From NCBI GenBank assembly GCA_965116465.1, contig OZ220687.1, positions 434,001 through 498,000 of the forward strand: a stretch of 64,000 bases of DNA, read 5' to 3'. The notes under the pieces are model-generated. The model was given only the letters and a program-made list of their open reading frames with translations. It had not been told where the DNA came from and did no database searches. Below, piece after piece: positions 35,990 to 44,821 of this stretch. Both the position numbers and the translations under genes were made by a program. Positions within the stretch are counted from its first letter, which is position 1. Every line of letters begins with the position of its first letter. The stretch is from VXNF01 sp965116465 (lineage in GTDB: Bacteria > Actinomycetota > Acidimicrobiia > Acidimicrobiales > CATQHL01).

Positions 35990-38900
35990 TTGCCTACGCG
36001 CACGCGTGTCAGCGAGTTGTCTCGCTGTGTCTCAATAGATCTTGAGGTCGCCAAGGACACCGGGCGTATCCATGCGTTCGCCGGCGAGCGGCCCGACAGC
36101 GGCCGATCCATCGTCTTCCCCCAGCAAGGCCGAAAGCTCGAGCAGGCTCTAGCCGAACTCGACGATCTCGCCGACGGGGCGAGCTTCCTGCTCGGCCACA
36201 ACGTCATCGAGTTCGACCTTCCCCATCTGCAGGCCGCGAACCCTGGCCTGCGGCTGCTGCAGATGCCGGTGTTGGACACGCTGTGGCTCAACCCCTTGGC
36301 GTTCCCCCGCCACCCGTATCACCATCTCGTCAAGCACTACCAGGACGGGCAACTCGCGCGCGAGCGTCGCAACGACCCGAAACTCGACGCGGAGTTGGCC
36401 CTGCAGGTATTCGAGAACCAGCAGGAGAAGCTGCTTGAGACTCCCCCGCACCTGCTGGTCGCCTGGCACTGGCTCACCACAGCTGAAGGTTCGCCGGGCT
36501 TCGACCTGTTCTTCCGGACCCTGCGTGGCTCGTCCCGGCCGGACTATGCCGAGGCGCGCGGCGCGATCCGCGCCTGTCTCGACGGCGTCGCATGCGAGGT
36601 ACAGGCACGTCGCTTGATATCGGATGCGGCAACGCACGGCTGGGCGCTCGCCTATGCGCTGGCGTGGCTGTCGGTGTCGGGGGGCAATTCGGTGATGCCT
36701 CCCTGGGTGCGGCATCAGTTCCCGGCGGCGGGACAGCTGGTTCGCCGCCTGCGCGACGAGGCCTGCGCCGACACGGGCTGCTCGTGGTGCGGGGACCGCC
36801 ACGACGCCTCCCGGGAACTCAAGCGCTTCTTCGGTTTCGACGCCTTCAGGCCGGAACCCGCCGATGCCGACGGACGCCCCCTGCAGCAGCTCATCGTCGA
36901 GACGGCAATGCAGGGCCGTGACGCTCTGGCGATCCTGCCGACCGGCACAGGAAAGTCGCTCTGCTACCAGATCCCGGCGCTGTCCCGCTACGACAAGACG
37001 GGCGCCTTGACCGTGGTGATATCCCCTCTGGTCGCCCTCATGGCCGATCAGGTGGCGGGACTTCAGCGGCTCGAGATCACCTCGTGCGTCACCGTCAACG
37101 GGCTCCTTTCGATGCCCGAGCGAGCTGAGGCGCTCGAGCGGGTGAGGCTCGGCGACGCCGCCATCCTGCTGATCTCCCCGGAGCAGTTGCGCAGCACGCC
37201 GATGCGCCGGGCGCTGCAGCAGCGTGAGATCGGCGCCTGGGTGCTCGACGAGGCCCACTGCCTGTCGAAGTGGGGACACGACTTCCGGCCCGACTACCGC
37301 TACGTGGGGCGCTTCATCCGCGAGCAGGCCGACAAATCACGCGTGCCGCCGGTGCTGTGCCTGACCGCGACGGCCAAGCCGGAAGTAACCAAGGAGATCG
37401 TCGACTACTTCCGCAAGCACCTCGATGTCGAGATGACGGTGTTCGACGGGGGGAGCACGCGCACGAATCTGGAGTTCGTCGTGGCCCCGACGTCCGGCCC
37501 CAAGAAGTTGCACGACATCCACTATCTCTTGACCCGGCATCTGCCGCCGGAGACAGAAGGCGGCGCGATCGTGTACTGCGCGACGCGGCGGCGGACCGAG
37601 GAGGTCGCCGCGTTCCTCAATGAGCTCGACATCGGCGCCGACCGCTTCCACGCTCGACTGCAGCCGGAGGAGAAGAAGAACATCCAGCAGAGCTTCATCG
37701 ACGGCGACCTGCGGGTGATCGCCGCCACAAACGCCTTCGGGATGGGAATCGACAAGCCCGACGTACGGCTGGTGATCCACGCCGACATCCCGTCCTCGCT
37801 GGAGAACTACCTGCAGGAGGCCGGCCGCGCCGGCCGGGACCGGCAGCAGGCGCACTGCGTGCTGCTCTACGACCCCGACGATGTGGAGCGGCAGTTCGGC
37901 ATGTCGGCACTCTCCCGGCTCACGCGGCGCGAGATCCACGGCGTGCTGCGGGCGCTGCGCAACCTGAACCGTCGCGACCGCTGTGGCGGCGAGGTCGTGG
38001 CCAGCCCCGGCGAGATCCTCGTCGCGGACGACGACAAGGACTTCAGACGGGACTCGAACACGGACGACACGAGGGTGCGCACGGCGGTGGCGTGGCTCGA
38101 GGAGGCGCAACTGCTGAGCCGCAACGAGAACCACGTGCGGGTCTTCCCGTCCTCGCTGCGCGTCAACTCTCTCGAGGAGGTCCGGCACAGGCTCCGAGAC
38201 AAGCCCATCGACGACGGTTACCGCCGCAGCCTGGAGAGCATCGCCGAGACGCTGATGAACGCGAACGCCGACGAGGGCATCTCCACGGACACGTTGATGG
38301 TGGCGTCGGGGCTCAGCTCCGAGGGGGTGCGGGGAGCGCTCTTCGACCTGGAGCGCTTCGGGATCGCCAGCAACGACACCGAGCTGACCGCGTTCGTCCA
38401 TGTCGGCGTGCGAAACCCGTCCAACAGCCGGCTCAGCGAAGCGAACGAACTGGAGCGACAGCTGATCGAGTGGATGCAAGAAGCGGCCCCCGACCTGGGG
38501 GTCGGAGACTCGGCGCCGCTGAACCTGCGCATCGCCTCCCAGCACCTGAAGAACGCCGGCCACCCGCATGTTCGCCCCGAGCATGTGACCCGCACGATCC
38601 AGGGCATCGCCCACGACGGCCGCAGCGACGGCGGCGGTGGTGGCAGCCTCACGCTGCGCAAGCACGACCCGGACAGCCTCCGGGTAACGCTGCGGCGCGA
38701 ATGGTCCTCGCTGGCGGACATGGCCGAGCGCCGCCGCAACGGCGCTTCCCGGCTGCTCAACCACTTGCTGGACCAGAACCCACAAGGCAGACGGGGCAGC
38801 GACCTGCTCGTCCGTACGACTCTTGGGAAGTTGATGCACGCCATCGAGAGCGATCTGACGCTGTCGAGCCGGAACGGGGACGAACGCAGGCTGCGAAGGC

Positions 38901-41122
38901 GCATGGAGCGGGCCCTGCTGTGGCTGCACGAGCAGGAGGTCGTCAGGCTCAACCGCGGCCTCACCGTGTTCCGACCGGCGATGACCATCGTCTTGGATCC
39001 CGACCGCCGCGGGTTCAGGCAAACCGACTTTGAGTCTCTCAGACTTCACTACGACTCGACGGTGCGCCAGATCCACGTGATGGCCGAGTTCGCCGAGCGG
39101 GGCCTCGCCAACGTCGCCGAGGCGCTGCAACTGTCGATCGACTACTTCACGCGCGGCGAGGACGAGTTCCTGAAGCGCTGGCTCCCCGACCAGCGCCAGG
39201 AGCTCGGCCGCCAGACCACGCCGGAGTCGTGGAACAAGATCGTCGAGAGCCTGAACAACCCCAAGCAGCGCAACCTGGTGGCGGACAACCGCGAGACCAC
39301 GAACGTGCTGGTGCTCGCCGGGCCCGGCTCGGGCAAGACCCGGGTGCTGGTGCATCGCATCGCCTACCTGATCCGTGCCCGGCGCGAGGACCCCAGAGGC
39401 ATCCTGGCGCTGGCCTACAACCGCCACGCCGCCGTCGAGATCCGCCGCCGGCTGCGAGATCTGATCGGCGATGACGCCCGCGGCGTGATGGTTTTCACCT
39501 GCCACGCCCTCGCCATGCGGCTCGTTGGCGCAAGCTTCTCGGGCCAGGCGGACCGGGCGACCGACACGGACCTCACGGAGCGGCTCCGAGCAATACTCCG
39601 GGAGGCGGCCACGCTGCTGCGCGGGGAGGGTCTCGAACCCGAGGAGGCCGAAGAGTCCCGGGCGCGCCTGCTGGCGGGGTTTCGGTGGATCCTCGTTGAT
39701 GAGTACCAGGACATCGACGGAGACGCGTACAACCTCATCTCGGCGGTGGCCGGTAGGACCGTCGGCGAGGAGGACGACCGCCTCAGCCTGTTCGCGGTCG
39801 GCGATGACGACCAGAACATCTACTCGTTCAACGGGTCCTCGGTGGAGTTCATCCGCAGGTTCGAAGAGGACTACAACGCCAAGCCGGCTTTCCTGATCGA
39901 CAACTACCGCTCGACCCGCCACATCATCAATGCCGCCAACGCCGTGATCGACCCGGCAGGCGACCGCATGAAGGCCGACCAGGCGATCCAGATCAACCGG
40001 GAGCGCTCCAAGAACCCCGCCGGCGGCCCGTGGGCCGACCGCGACCCGGTCGCCCACGGCAAGGTCCAAGCCCTGAGAACTGCGGATGACAGCGCCATCG
40101 CCCAGGCACAGACCGCGGCGGCCGAACTGCGGCGACTGTCGAGTCTCGACCCGGACTGGGACTGGTCGAGATGCGCGGTGATTGCCCGCGAATGGAGCTA
40201 CCTCGAACCCGTGCGAACCGTCTGCGAGCTGGAGGGCGTCCCGGTCCAGATGGCCAACGAAGACAACCTGAGCCTGTGGCACCTGCGCGAGACACAGGCC
40301 CTCGTGAATTGGGTCCGAGGGCACGGCCCAGGCATGATCCGCAGCGCCGACGTGGAGGCTTGGCTGGACAGGCAGCCCTCCAACCCCTGGACCGAGATGC
40401 TCCGCCAGGCGGTGGAGGAACACCACCTCGAGACCGCCACCGCCGATGTGCCGGCGGCATCGTTCATCGAATGGCTGGCCGAGTGGGCCCGCGAGGCGCG
40501 GCGCCGCCAGAACGGATTGCTGCTGTTGACCGCGCACCGAGCCAAGGGCCTGGAGTTCGACCACGTGGTCGTCCTGGACGGAGGCTGGGACCGCGTCAGC
40601 CGAGGCGACGACCCCGACGCCCCCCGGCGCCTCTACTACGTGGCCATGACCCGAGCCCGCCAAACGCTGGCGCTCGCACGCCTCCCAGGACCGCACCCGT
40701 TCCTAGACGCGCTCCGGGATAGCCCGTCAGTTCAATGGCGCGATCCCGTGACGCTCCCCCCGCCGACGCCGGACCTCACCCGTCGCTACTGCCGACTCAC
40801 CTTGCGCGACGTCAACCTCGGCTTCGCCGGCCACAAGCCCCCCGGCCGTCCCATCCACCGCGCCATAGCCAGCCTGGCCCCCGGCGACCAACTGCGCGTA
40901 CGGCGACAGTCCGAGCGCTGGGAGTTGCGCAACTACGAAGGCGTCGTGGTCGGGACCCTGGCAAACAAGTTCAAGGCTCCCACCGACATGCAATGCGTCA
41001 AGGCCACAGTCCTCGCGGTCGCCATCTGGAGCAGTGACCGCTCAGACCCGCAATACCGGCAGAACCTCAAGAACGACACCTGGCAGGTCGTGATCCCCGA
41101 ACTCATCTTCGAGCCCCTCTAA
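35990..41122 (+). CDS. Exonuclease-RecQ helicase-UvrD helicase fusion protein
   Basis: 1710 residues. The N-terminus is a DEDD 3'-5' exonuclease-like domain: D17/E19 in SIDLEVAKD, LLGHNVIEFDLPHL, and a later DAELALQVF. From about residue 295 a RecQ-type SF2 helicase follows, with Walker A LPTGTGKSLCYQ (Lys near 321), DEAHCLSKWGHDFRPDYRYV and GMGIDKPDVRLVIHADIP. A winged-helix-like middle comes next. From about 1090 there is a complete UvrD/Rep SF1 helicase with GPGSGKTRVLVHRIAYL, DEYQDIDGD, GDDDQNIYSFNGS and LTAHRAKGLEFDHVVV. A 110-residue C-terminal domain is unrecognised. The TTG at 35990 is the first start; a TTG at 36017 would also keep the exonuclease core. Exonuclease plus RecQ recalls WRN. 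Its place among toxin and restriction genes suggests defence or repair of invading DNA. Confidence 0.88.
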   Translation: MPTRTRVSELSRCVSIDLEVAKDTGRIHAFAGERPDSGRSIVFPQQGRKLEQALAELDDLADGASFLLGHNVIEFDLPHLQAANPGLRLLQMPVLDTLWLNPLAFPRHPYHHLVKHYQDGQLARERRNDPKLDAELALQVFENQQEKLLETPPHLLVAWHWLTTAEGSPGFDLFFRTLRGSSRPDYAEARGAIRACLDGVACEVQARRLISDAATHGWALAYALAWLSVSGGNSVMPPWVRHQFPAAGQLVRRLRDEACADTGCSWCGDRHDASRELKRFFGFDAFRPEPADADGRPLQQLIVETAMQGRDALAILPTGTGKSLCYQIPALSRYDKTGALTVVISPLVALMADQVAGLQRLEITSCVTVNGLLSMPERAEALERVRLGDAAILLISPEQLRSTPMRRALQQREIGAWVLDEAHCLSKWGHDFRPDYRYVGRFIREQADKSRVPPVLCLTATAKPEVTKEIVDYFRKHLDVEMTVFDGGSTRTNLEFVVAPTSGPKKLHDIHYLLTRHLPPETEGGAIVYCATRRRTEEVAAFLNELDIGADRFHARLQPEEKKNIQQSFIDGDLRVIAATNAFGMGIDKPDVRLVIHADIPSSLENYLQEAGRAGRDRQQAHCVLLYDPDDVERQFGMSALSRLTRREIHGVLRALRNLNRRDRCGGEVVASPGEILVADDDKDFRRDSNTDDTRVRTAVAWLEEAQLLSRNENHVRVFPSSLRVNSLEEVRHRLRDKPIDDGYRRSLESIAETLMNANADEGISTDTLMVASGLSSEGVRGALFDLERFGIASNDTELTAFVHVGVRNPSNSRLSEANELERQLIEWMQEAAPDLGVGDSAPLNLRIASQHLKNAGHPHVRPEHVTRTIQGIAHDGRSDGGGGGSLTLRKHDPDSLRVTLRREWSSLADMAERRRNGASRLLNHLLDQNPQGRRGSDLLVRTTLGKLMHAIESDLTLSSRNGDERRLRRRMERALLWLHEQEVVRLNRGLTVFRPAMTIVLDPDRRGFRQTDFESLRLHYDSTVRQIHVMAEFAERGLANVAEALQLSIDYFTRGEDEFLKRWLPDQRQELGRQTTPESWNKIVESLNNPKQRNLVADNRETTNVLVLAGPGSGKTRVLVHRIAYLIRARREDPRGILALAYNRHAAVEIRRRLRDLIGDDARGVMVFTCHALAMRLVGASFSGQADRATDTDLTERLRAILREAATLLRGEGLEPEEAEESRARLLAGFRWILVDEYQDIDGDAYNLISAVAGRTVGEEDDRLSLFAVGDDDQNIYSFNGSSVEFIRRFEEDYNAKPAFLIDNYRSTRHIINAANAVIDPAGDRMKADQAIQINRERSKNPAGGPWADRDPVAHGKVQALRTADDSAIAQAQTAAAELRRLSSLDPDWDWSRCAVIAREWSYLEPVRTVCELEGVPVQMANEDNLSLWHLRETQALVNWVRGHGPGMIRSADVEAWLDRQPSNPWTEMLRQAVEEHHLETATADVPAASFIEWLAEWAREARRRQNGLLLLTAHRAKGLEFDHVVVLDGGWDRVSRGDDPDAPRRLYYVAMTRARQTLALARLPGPHPFLDALRDSPSVQWRDPVTLPPPTPDLTRRYCRLTLRDVNLGFAGHKPPGRPIHRAIASLAPGDQLRVRRQSERWELRNYEGVVVGTLANKFKAPTDMQCVKATVLAVAIWSSDRSDPQYRQNLKNDTWQVVIPELIFEPL

Positions 41123-41178
41123 TCAGCAGAGCCGGAGCCCAGCGAGCCCCAGCGGGAATCCTGATCGCGGATCATCGG

Positions 41179-41273
41179 TGTCGGCGGCCATGAGATCCTG
41201 CCCGGTGGCGGCCATGTAGTTGCCCGCTGGCGGCCAGCGGTTCTGCCCAGCGGCGGCCAGCAGAGTTGCCCGC
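41179..41273 (+). repeat. IS21 left-end array of four transposase-binding repeats
   Basis: Four head-to-tail copies of a 23-26-bp unit (GGCGGCCA, six bases, then a TGCCC box). It matches the right-end array at 43627-43722 when that is read in reverse complement. Confidence 0.75.
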
Positions 41274-41371
41274 GTTGAAGTCCGTGTTCCGTCGGGGTCC
41301 ACCTCGGCGGGGTGCTCCTCCTACTCGAATGGCCGGTCACGGCGGCTGTGGTCATCGGGCAGGAGGAGCGT

Positions 41372-42856
41372 GTGAAGTCTCGCGAGGAAGTCATGAACAT
41401 GTTGGAAGCGTTCGACCTGACTGGGTCGTTCAGGGATGCCGGCGAGCTGGCCGGTTGTTCGCATCACACCGTGGCCGCGTATGTGGCCAGGCGCGACGCC
41501 GGCGAGTTGGCCGGTGTTGGGCCGCGGCGCAGGGAGCGGATCATTGATCCGTGGATGCCCAAGATCGAGGAGTGGGTGGAGCGGTCCCAGGCGAAGATCC
41601 GTGCCGATCGGGCCTTCGACAAGCTCTGTGGGTTGGGGTTCGATGGTTCGGAGCGCACGGTGCGCCGGGCGGTGGCTGAGGTGAAGGCCAACTATCGTCG
41701 TGGTCGGCGGCGTGTGTATCGGCCGTGGATCCCTGAGCCGGGGATGTGGGCGCAGTGGGACTGGGGCGCGGGCCCGGTGATCGCCGGCCGGGTGACGAAC
41801 CTGTTCTGTGCGTGGCTGGCATGGTCGAGGTTCCGGGTGGTGGTGCCGTGTTGGGATCGCCGGCTGGCGACGGTGATTTCCTGCCTGGACCGGGCGATGA
41901 GGGCCTTCGGTGGCGCTCCGACGTATTGGCTGACCGACAACGAGCGCACGGTCACGATCGAGCACGTGGCCGGGGTGCCGGTGCGGCATCCGGAGATGGT
42001 CGCGGTCAGCGGCCACTACGGCGTGACCGTGGCGACGTGTGTGCCGGCGGACCCCGAGTCCAAGGGCGGCTCAGAGGCGACGGTGCGGGTCGCCAAGGCC
42101 GACCTGGTGCCCACCGACGCCAACCTGCGCGGTGACTATGCCAGCTGGGCCGAGCTGGCCGAGGCCTGCGAGGGGTGGATGGCCCACATCAACAGCCGCG
42201 AGCATCGCGTCACCCGGCGGCGGCCGACCGAGATGCTCGCCGAGGAGCAGCAGCGGCTGCACCGGCTGCCCGCGGCGCCTTACACGGCGGTGTTCGGCGA
42301 GACCCGCAAAGTCACCGGGAGCTCCACGATCAGCTTCGGCGGGGTGACCTACTCGGTCCCACACACGTTGGCTGATGAGACGGTGTGGGTGCGCGTCGAC
42401 GGCGACCACATCGTCGTGGTGCACTGCGCATCCTCGGGCCCAGTCGAGGTCGCCCGCCACCAACCTTCGACGCCTGGGCACCCGATGATCGACGACGCCC
42501 ACTACCCGCCGCGCCCGACGGGACCGCTCGGGCGGCAGCCGAGGCCGGCCAGCGCGGCCGAAGCCGAGTTCCTCGCCATCGGCGAAGGTGCCCGCACCTG
42601 GCTGGTTGAGGCCGCCTCTGTGGGCACGTCGCGGATCAAGACCAAGATGGCCCAAGCTGTCGACCTGGCCCGCCTGCATGGCCACACACGCGTCGATTGG
42701 GCGCTTGGTCACGCCGCGACCTTCGGCCGCTTCGCAGACGGCGACCTGGCCTCGATCCTGGCTGCACACCCGCCCGGACAACGCCGGCGCGCCGACGACG
42801 CGCACTCGCTGCAGCCCGGCACCGCCGCCTGGAGCCGCCTCGGAGCCGACCGATGA
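41372..42856 (+). CDS. istA: IS21-family transposase IstA
   Basis: 494 residues from a GTG with AGGAGGAG just upstream; a longer in-frame start at 41312 lacks such a site. An N-terminal helix-turn-helix (FRDAGELAGCSHHTVAAYV) is followed by the DDE integrase core: D in MWAQWDWGAG, D in YWLTDNERT and E in ADPESKGGSEATVRVAK. The C-terminal part binds DNA and IstB. Intact, so the element may still be active. Confidence 0.95.
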   Translation: MKSREEVMNMLEAFDLTGSFRDAGELAGCSHHTVAAYVARRDAGELAGVGPRRRERIIDPWMPKIEEWVERSQAKIRADRAFDKLCGLGFDGSERTVRRAVAEVKANYRRGRRRVYRPWIPEPGMWAQWDWGAGPVIAGRVTNLFCAWLAWSRFRVVVPCWDRRLATVISCLDRAMRAFGGAPTYWLTDNERTVTIEHVAGVPVRHPEMVAVSGHYGVTVATCVPADPESKGGSEATVRVAKADLVPTDANLRGDYASWAELAEACEGWMAHINSREHRVTRRRPTEMLAEEQQRLHRLPAAPYTAVFGETRKVTGSSTISFGGVTYSVPHTLADETVWVRVDGDHIVVVHCASSGPVEVARHQPSTPGHPMIDDAHYPPRPTGPLGRQPRPASAAEAEFLAIGEGARTWLVEAASVGTSRIKTKMAQAVDLARLHGHTRVDWALGHAATFGRFADGDLASILAAHPPGQRRRADDAHSLQPGTAAWSRLGADR

Positions 42857-43623
42857 ACACCCCCACCTCACCAGTCGATGAAGTCGTGGAACTGCTACGC
42901 GAACTGCGACTGCCTCACATGCGCCGCACCGCGCCGGACCTGCTGGCCACCGCCAAGGCGCAACGCTGGGACCCCGCCGAAGCGATGCGGGCGCTGCTCA
43001 CCGAGGAACTCGCCGGCCGCCAGGCGTCCTCGATCCGGGCCCGGCGCAAAGCCGCCGGGTTCCCCACCGGCAAGACCTTCGACGCCTGGGACGACACCGT
43101 GTCATCGATCCCCGCACCCACCCAGCGGGCGCTGCGCACCCTGGAATGGATCCAACGTCACGAGAACCTCGTGGTGTGCGGACCATCAGGCACCGGCAAG
43201 ACCCACTTCTGTGAAGCGCTCGGACACGCCGCCGTCGACGCCGGCCACAAGGTCACCTGGTTCAGCCTCGAGCACCTCGGCGCGCTCGTGCGCCGCCACA
43301 GCGCCGACGACACCACCACCAAAGCCATCCGCCGCATCATGCGCGCCGACGTCATCATCATCGACGACATCGGCCTGCTGCCGGTCACCGCCGAGACCGC
43401 CGAAGCGCTCTACCGCGTCGTCGACGCCGCCTACGAGAAACGCTCCATCGCCCTGTCCAGCAACCTGCACCCCGCAGGCTTCGACGAGTTGATGCCCAAG
43501 ACCATCGCCAACGCCACCGTCGACCGCCTCCTGCACCACGCCCACATCGTCCTCACCGCCGGCGACAGCATCCGCCTCACCCAAGCCACCGCCGGAAAGG
43601 GGGTGACGCCACTGACCAACTAA
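42853..43623 (+). CDS. istB: IS21 helper ATPase IstB
   Basis: 256 residues, starting inside the stop of istA (ATGA). A DnaC-like AAA+ ATPase: Walker A VCGPSGTGKTHF, Walker B VIIIDDIGLLP, sensor 1 in IALSSNLHP and the arginine region in NATVDRLLHHAHI. It stimulates IstA-mediated transposition and selects targets. Apparently intact. Confidence 0.95.
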   Translation: MNTPTSPVDEVVELLRELRLPHMRRTAPDLLATAKAQRWDPAEAMRALLTEELAGRQASSIRARRKAAGFPTGKTFDAWDDTVSSIPAPTQRALRTLEWIQRHENLVVCGPSGTGKTHFCEALGHAAVDAGHKVTWFSLEHLGALVRRHSADDTTTKAIRRIMRADVIIIDDIGLLPVTAETAEALYRVVDAAYEKRSIALSSNLHPAGFDELMPKTIANATVDRLLHHAHIVLTAGDSIRLTQATAGKGVTPLTN

Positions 43624-43626
43624 ACG

Positions 43627-43722
43627 GCGGGCAGAACACCTGGCCGCCAGCGGGCAACTCTGCTGGCCGCCACTGGGCAATTCTGTTGGCCGCCACTGGG
43701 CAGATCCCACTGGCCATTGACA
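43627..43722 (-). repeat. IS21 right-end array of four transposase-binding repeats
   Basis: Read on the minus strand, four 23-bp units beginning TGTCAATGGCCA and continuing as TGGCGGCCA plus a TGCCC box. It mirrors the left-end array. Confidence 0.75.
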
Positions 43723-43894
43723 ATTCGGCGAGATCACCGACACAAACCGGGCCGTCCACGATTCTGAATCTCGGGAAGTCCCACTACGACGGCATCGACA
43801 CTCCGACTTTGGCGCCGATACTAGAGAGCGGCGCCGCTCTGCGGCACAGTTAGACCGCCCTCCCCCAGAGCCTGGCTCTGAGCAACCTGCTCCG

Positions 43895-44229
43895 ATGTCA
43901 GACCATCTGACTAGCGTCGCAGGAGTGTCTCGCTACCGGAAATCTCAAGGGCGAGGCCGAGGGAGTCCGTCTAGGCGAAGTCCCGTACGGGGCTACACGC
44001 TGCGGCAAAGCCGCCGACTCACATATGTCGGGATCACGAACAACCCGCGGCGACGAGCAGCCCAACATCGGAGTTCTGGGAAGCGCGGTCGGCTGCGCGT
44101 CGACACGGGCGCAATGTCAAGAAGTGCTGCCCGTCGATGGGAGGGGACCACACCGCCAGGTACCGCAGGCGGACCAGGGGCAGGAGCCCTCGCTACAACA
44201 AGACTCAAAGCGGTGGCTGGCGCTATTGA
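43895..44229 (+). pseudogene. Frameshifted GIY-YIG nuclease-like gene
   Basis: The first frame encodes YTLRQSRRLTYVGITNNPRR, then RAAQHRSSGKRG and SAARRWEG, the Y...YVGITNNPxRRxxQH pattern of GIY-YIG nucleases. Near the G-run at 44138-44150 the continuation (TARYRRRTRGRSPRYNKTQSGG) moves to another frame and stops at 44229. A one-base shift therefore breaks the C-terminus. It sits just right of the IS21 element. Confidence 0.6.
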
Positions 44230-44481
44230 CGCCGTGATCCTCCCAAGGTTTGCCCAGTTTGAGGAGACCGACCCTGACAGCCAACCCGACTACCGACCGT
44301 CGAACCGCCACACCAACGCCATCTTCGCCCAGCGAACCCCTGACCAGGTCAACGAGCGCTCGACGTAGACGCCAACCACCTCGAGAGCACCGCCAAGCCG
44401 ACGAGCCCGAACACCACTGAGCCGTGCCCTGGATCGGACGATCGCGAATTGCCTCACGTTGAAAGTGTAAGTATTAGTAGT

Positions 44482-44763
44482 ATGACCGTAGCGCTCGACG
44501 AAGGTCGCCCGATGCCAGAGAGAATCGACTTCAGGGTCAACGGGGTTCGGTTCAGCCTGAGCCGAGAAGATGTCGTCGCAGCCCTCGACGGTGTCCGCCC
44601 GGAACCGATCAGATCCCATGCGGTCACGATCGAGGGTATCCAATACCCCGTGAAGCAAGCCTTCGCTGAGGCCACCAGTCTCGACAGGCTTGACTTCACG
44701 AGCGCAGTCGCGCGCCGCAATCTCGGTCGTCTCGGATTCGGACTTCACCGAGCGGACGGATGA
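44482..44763 (+). CDS. Small protein resembling SCO5918-type proteins, first gene of the methylase-kinase-PIN operon
   Basis: 93 residues. Recognisable pattern: SREDVVAALDGVRPEPI, then VTIEGIQYPVKQAF, DRLDFTSAVARRNLGRLGF. Short actinobacterial proteins with the order KPEP, I-GxxYPVKQ, DFT, LGF are known but uncharacterised. It ends 58 bases before the methyltransferase start and base composition turns less GC-rich here, as in the rest of the operon. It may be part of the system or a neighbour. An ATG at 44512 is a second possible start. Confidence 0.65.
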   Translation: MTVALDEGRPMPERIDFRVNGVRFSLSREDVVAALDGVRPEPIRSHAVTIEGIQYPVKQAFAEATSLDRLDFTSAVARRNLGRLGFGLHRADG

Positions 44764-44821
44764 CTATCCTCGCCCCTGCAGCACTTCGTCACAGTGGCCC
44801 GACACGCTGGGAGTGCGGCCC

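Larger units (their letters stand above)
41179..43722 (+). mobile_element. IS21-family insertion sequence
   Basis: About 2.54 kb, containing istA and istB. The ends begin TGTC and finish GACA. Each end carries four tandem units of about 23 bp with the core TGGCGGCCAnnnnnnTTGCCCGC, in inverted orientation to the other end. The target duplication is not clear; left flank ATCATCGG and right flank ATTCGGCG do not match well, so the exact tips may be off by a few bases. Confidence 0.9.

Noticed and set aside
37337..40696. 1119-codon open frame on the minus strand
   Set aside because: It lies wholly antisense to the exonuclease-RecQ-UvrD gene, which has intact helicase motifs. The open frame follows from high GC at third positions.
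43723..43894. Short frame ending LAPILESGAALRHS right of the IS21 element
   Set aside because: Possible tail of a gene cut by the insertion, but no matching head on the left flank and no family recognised.
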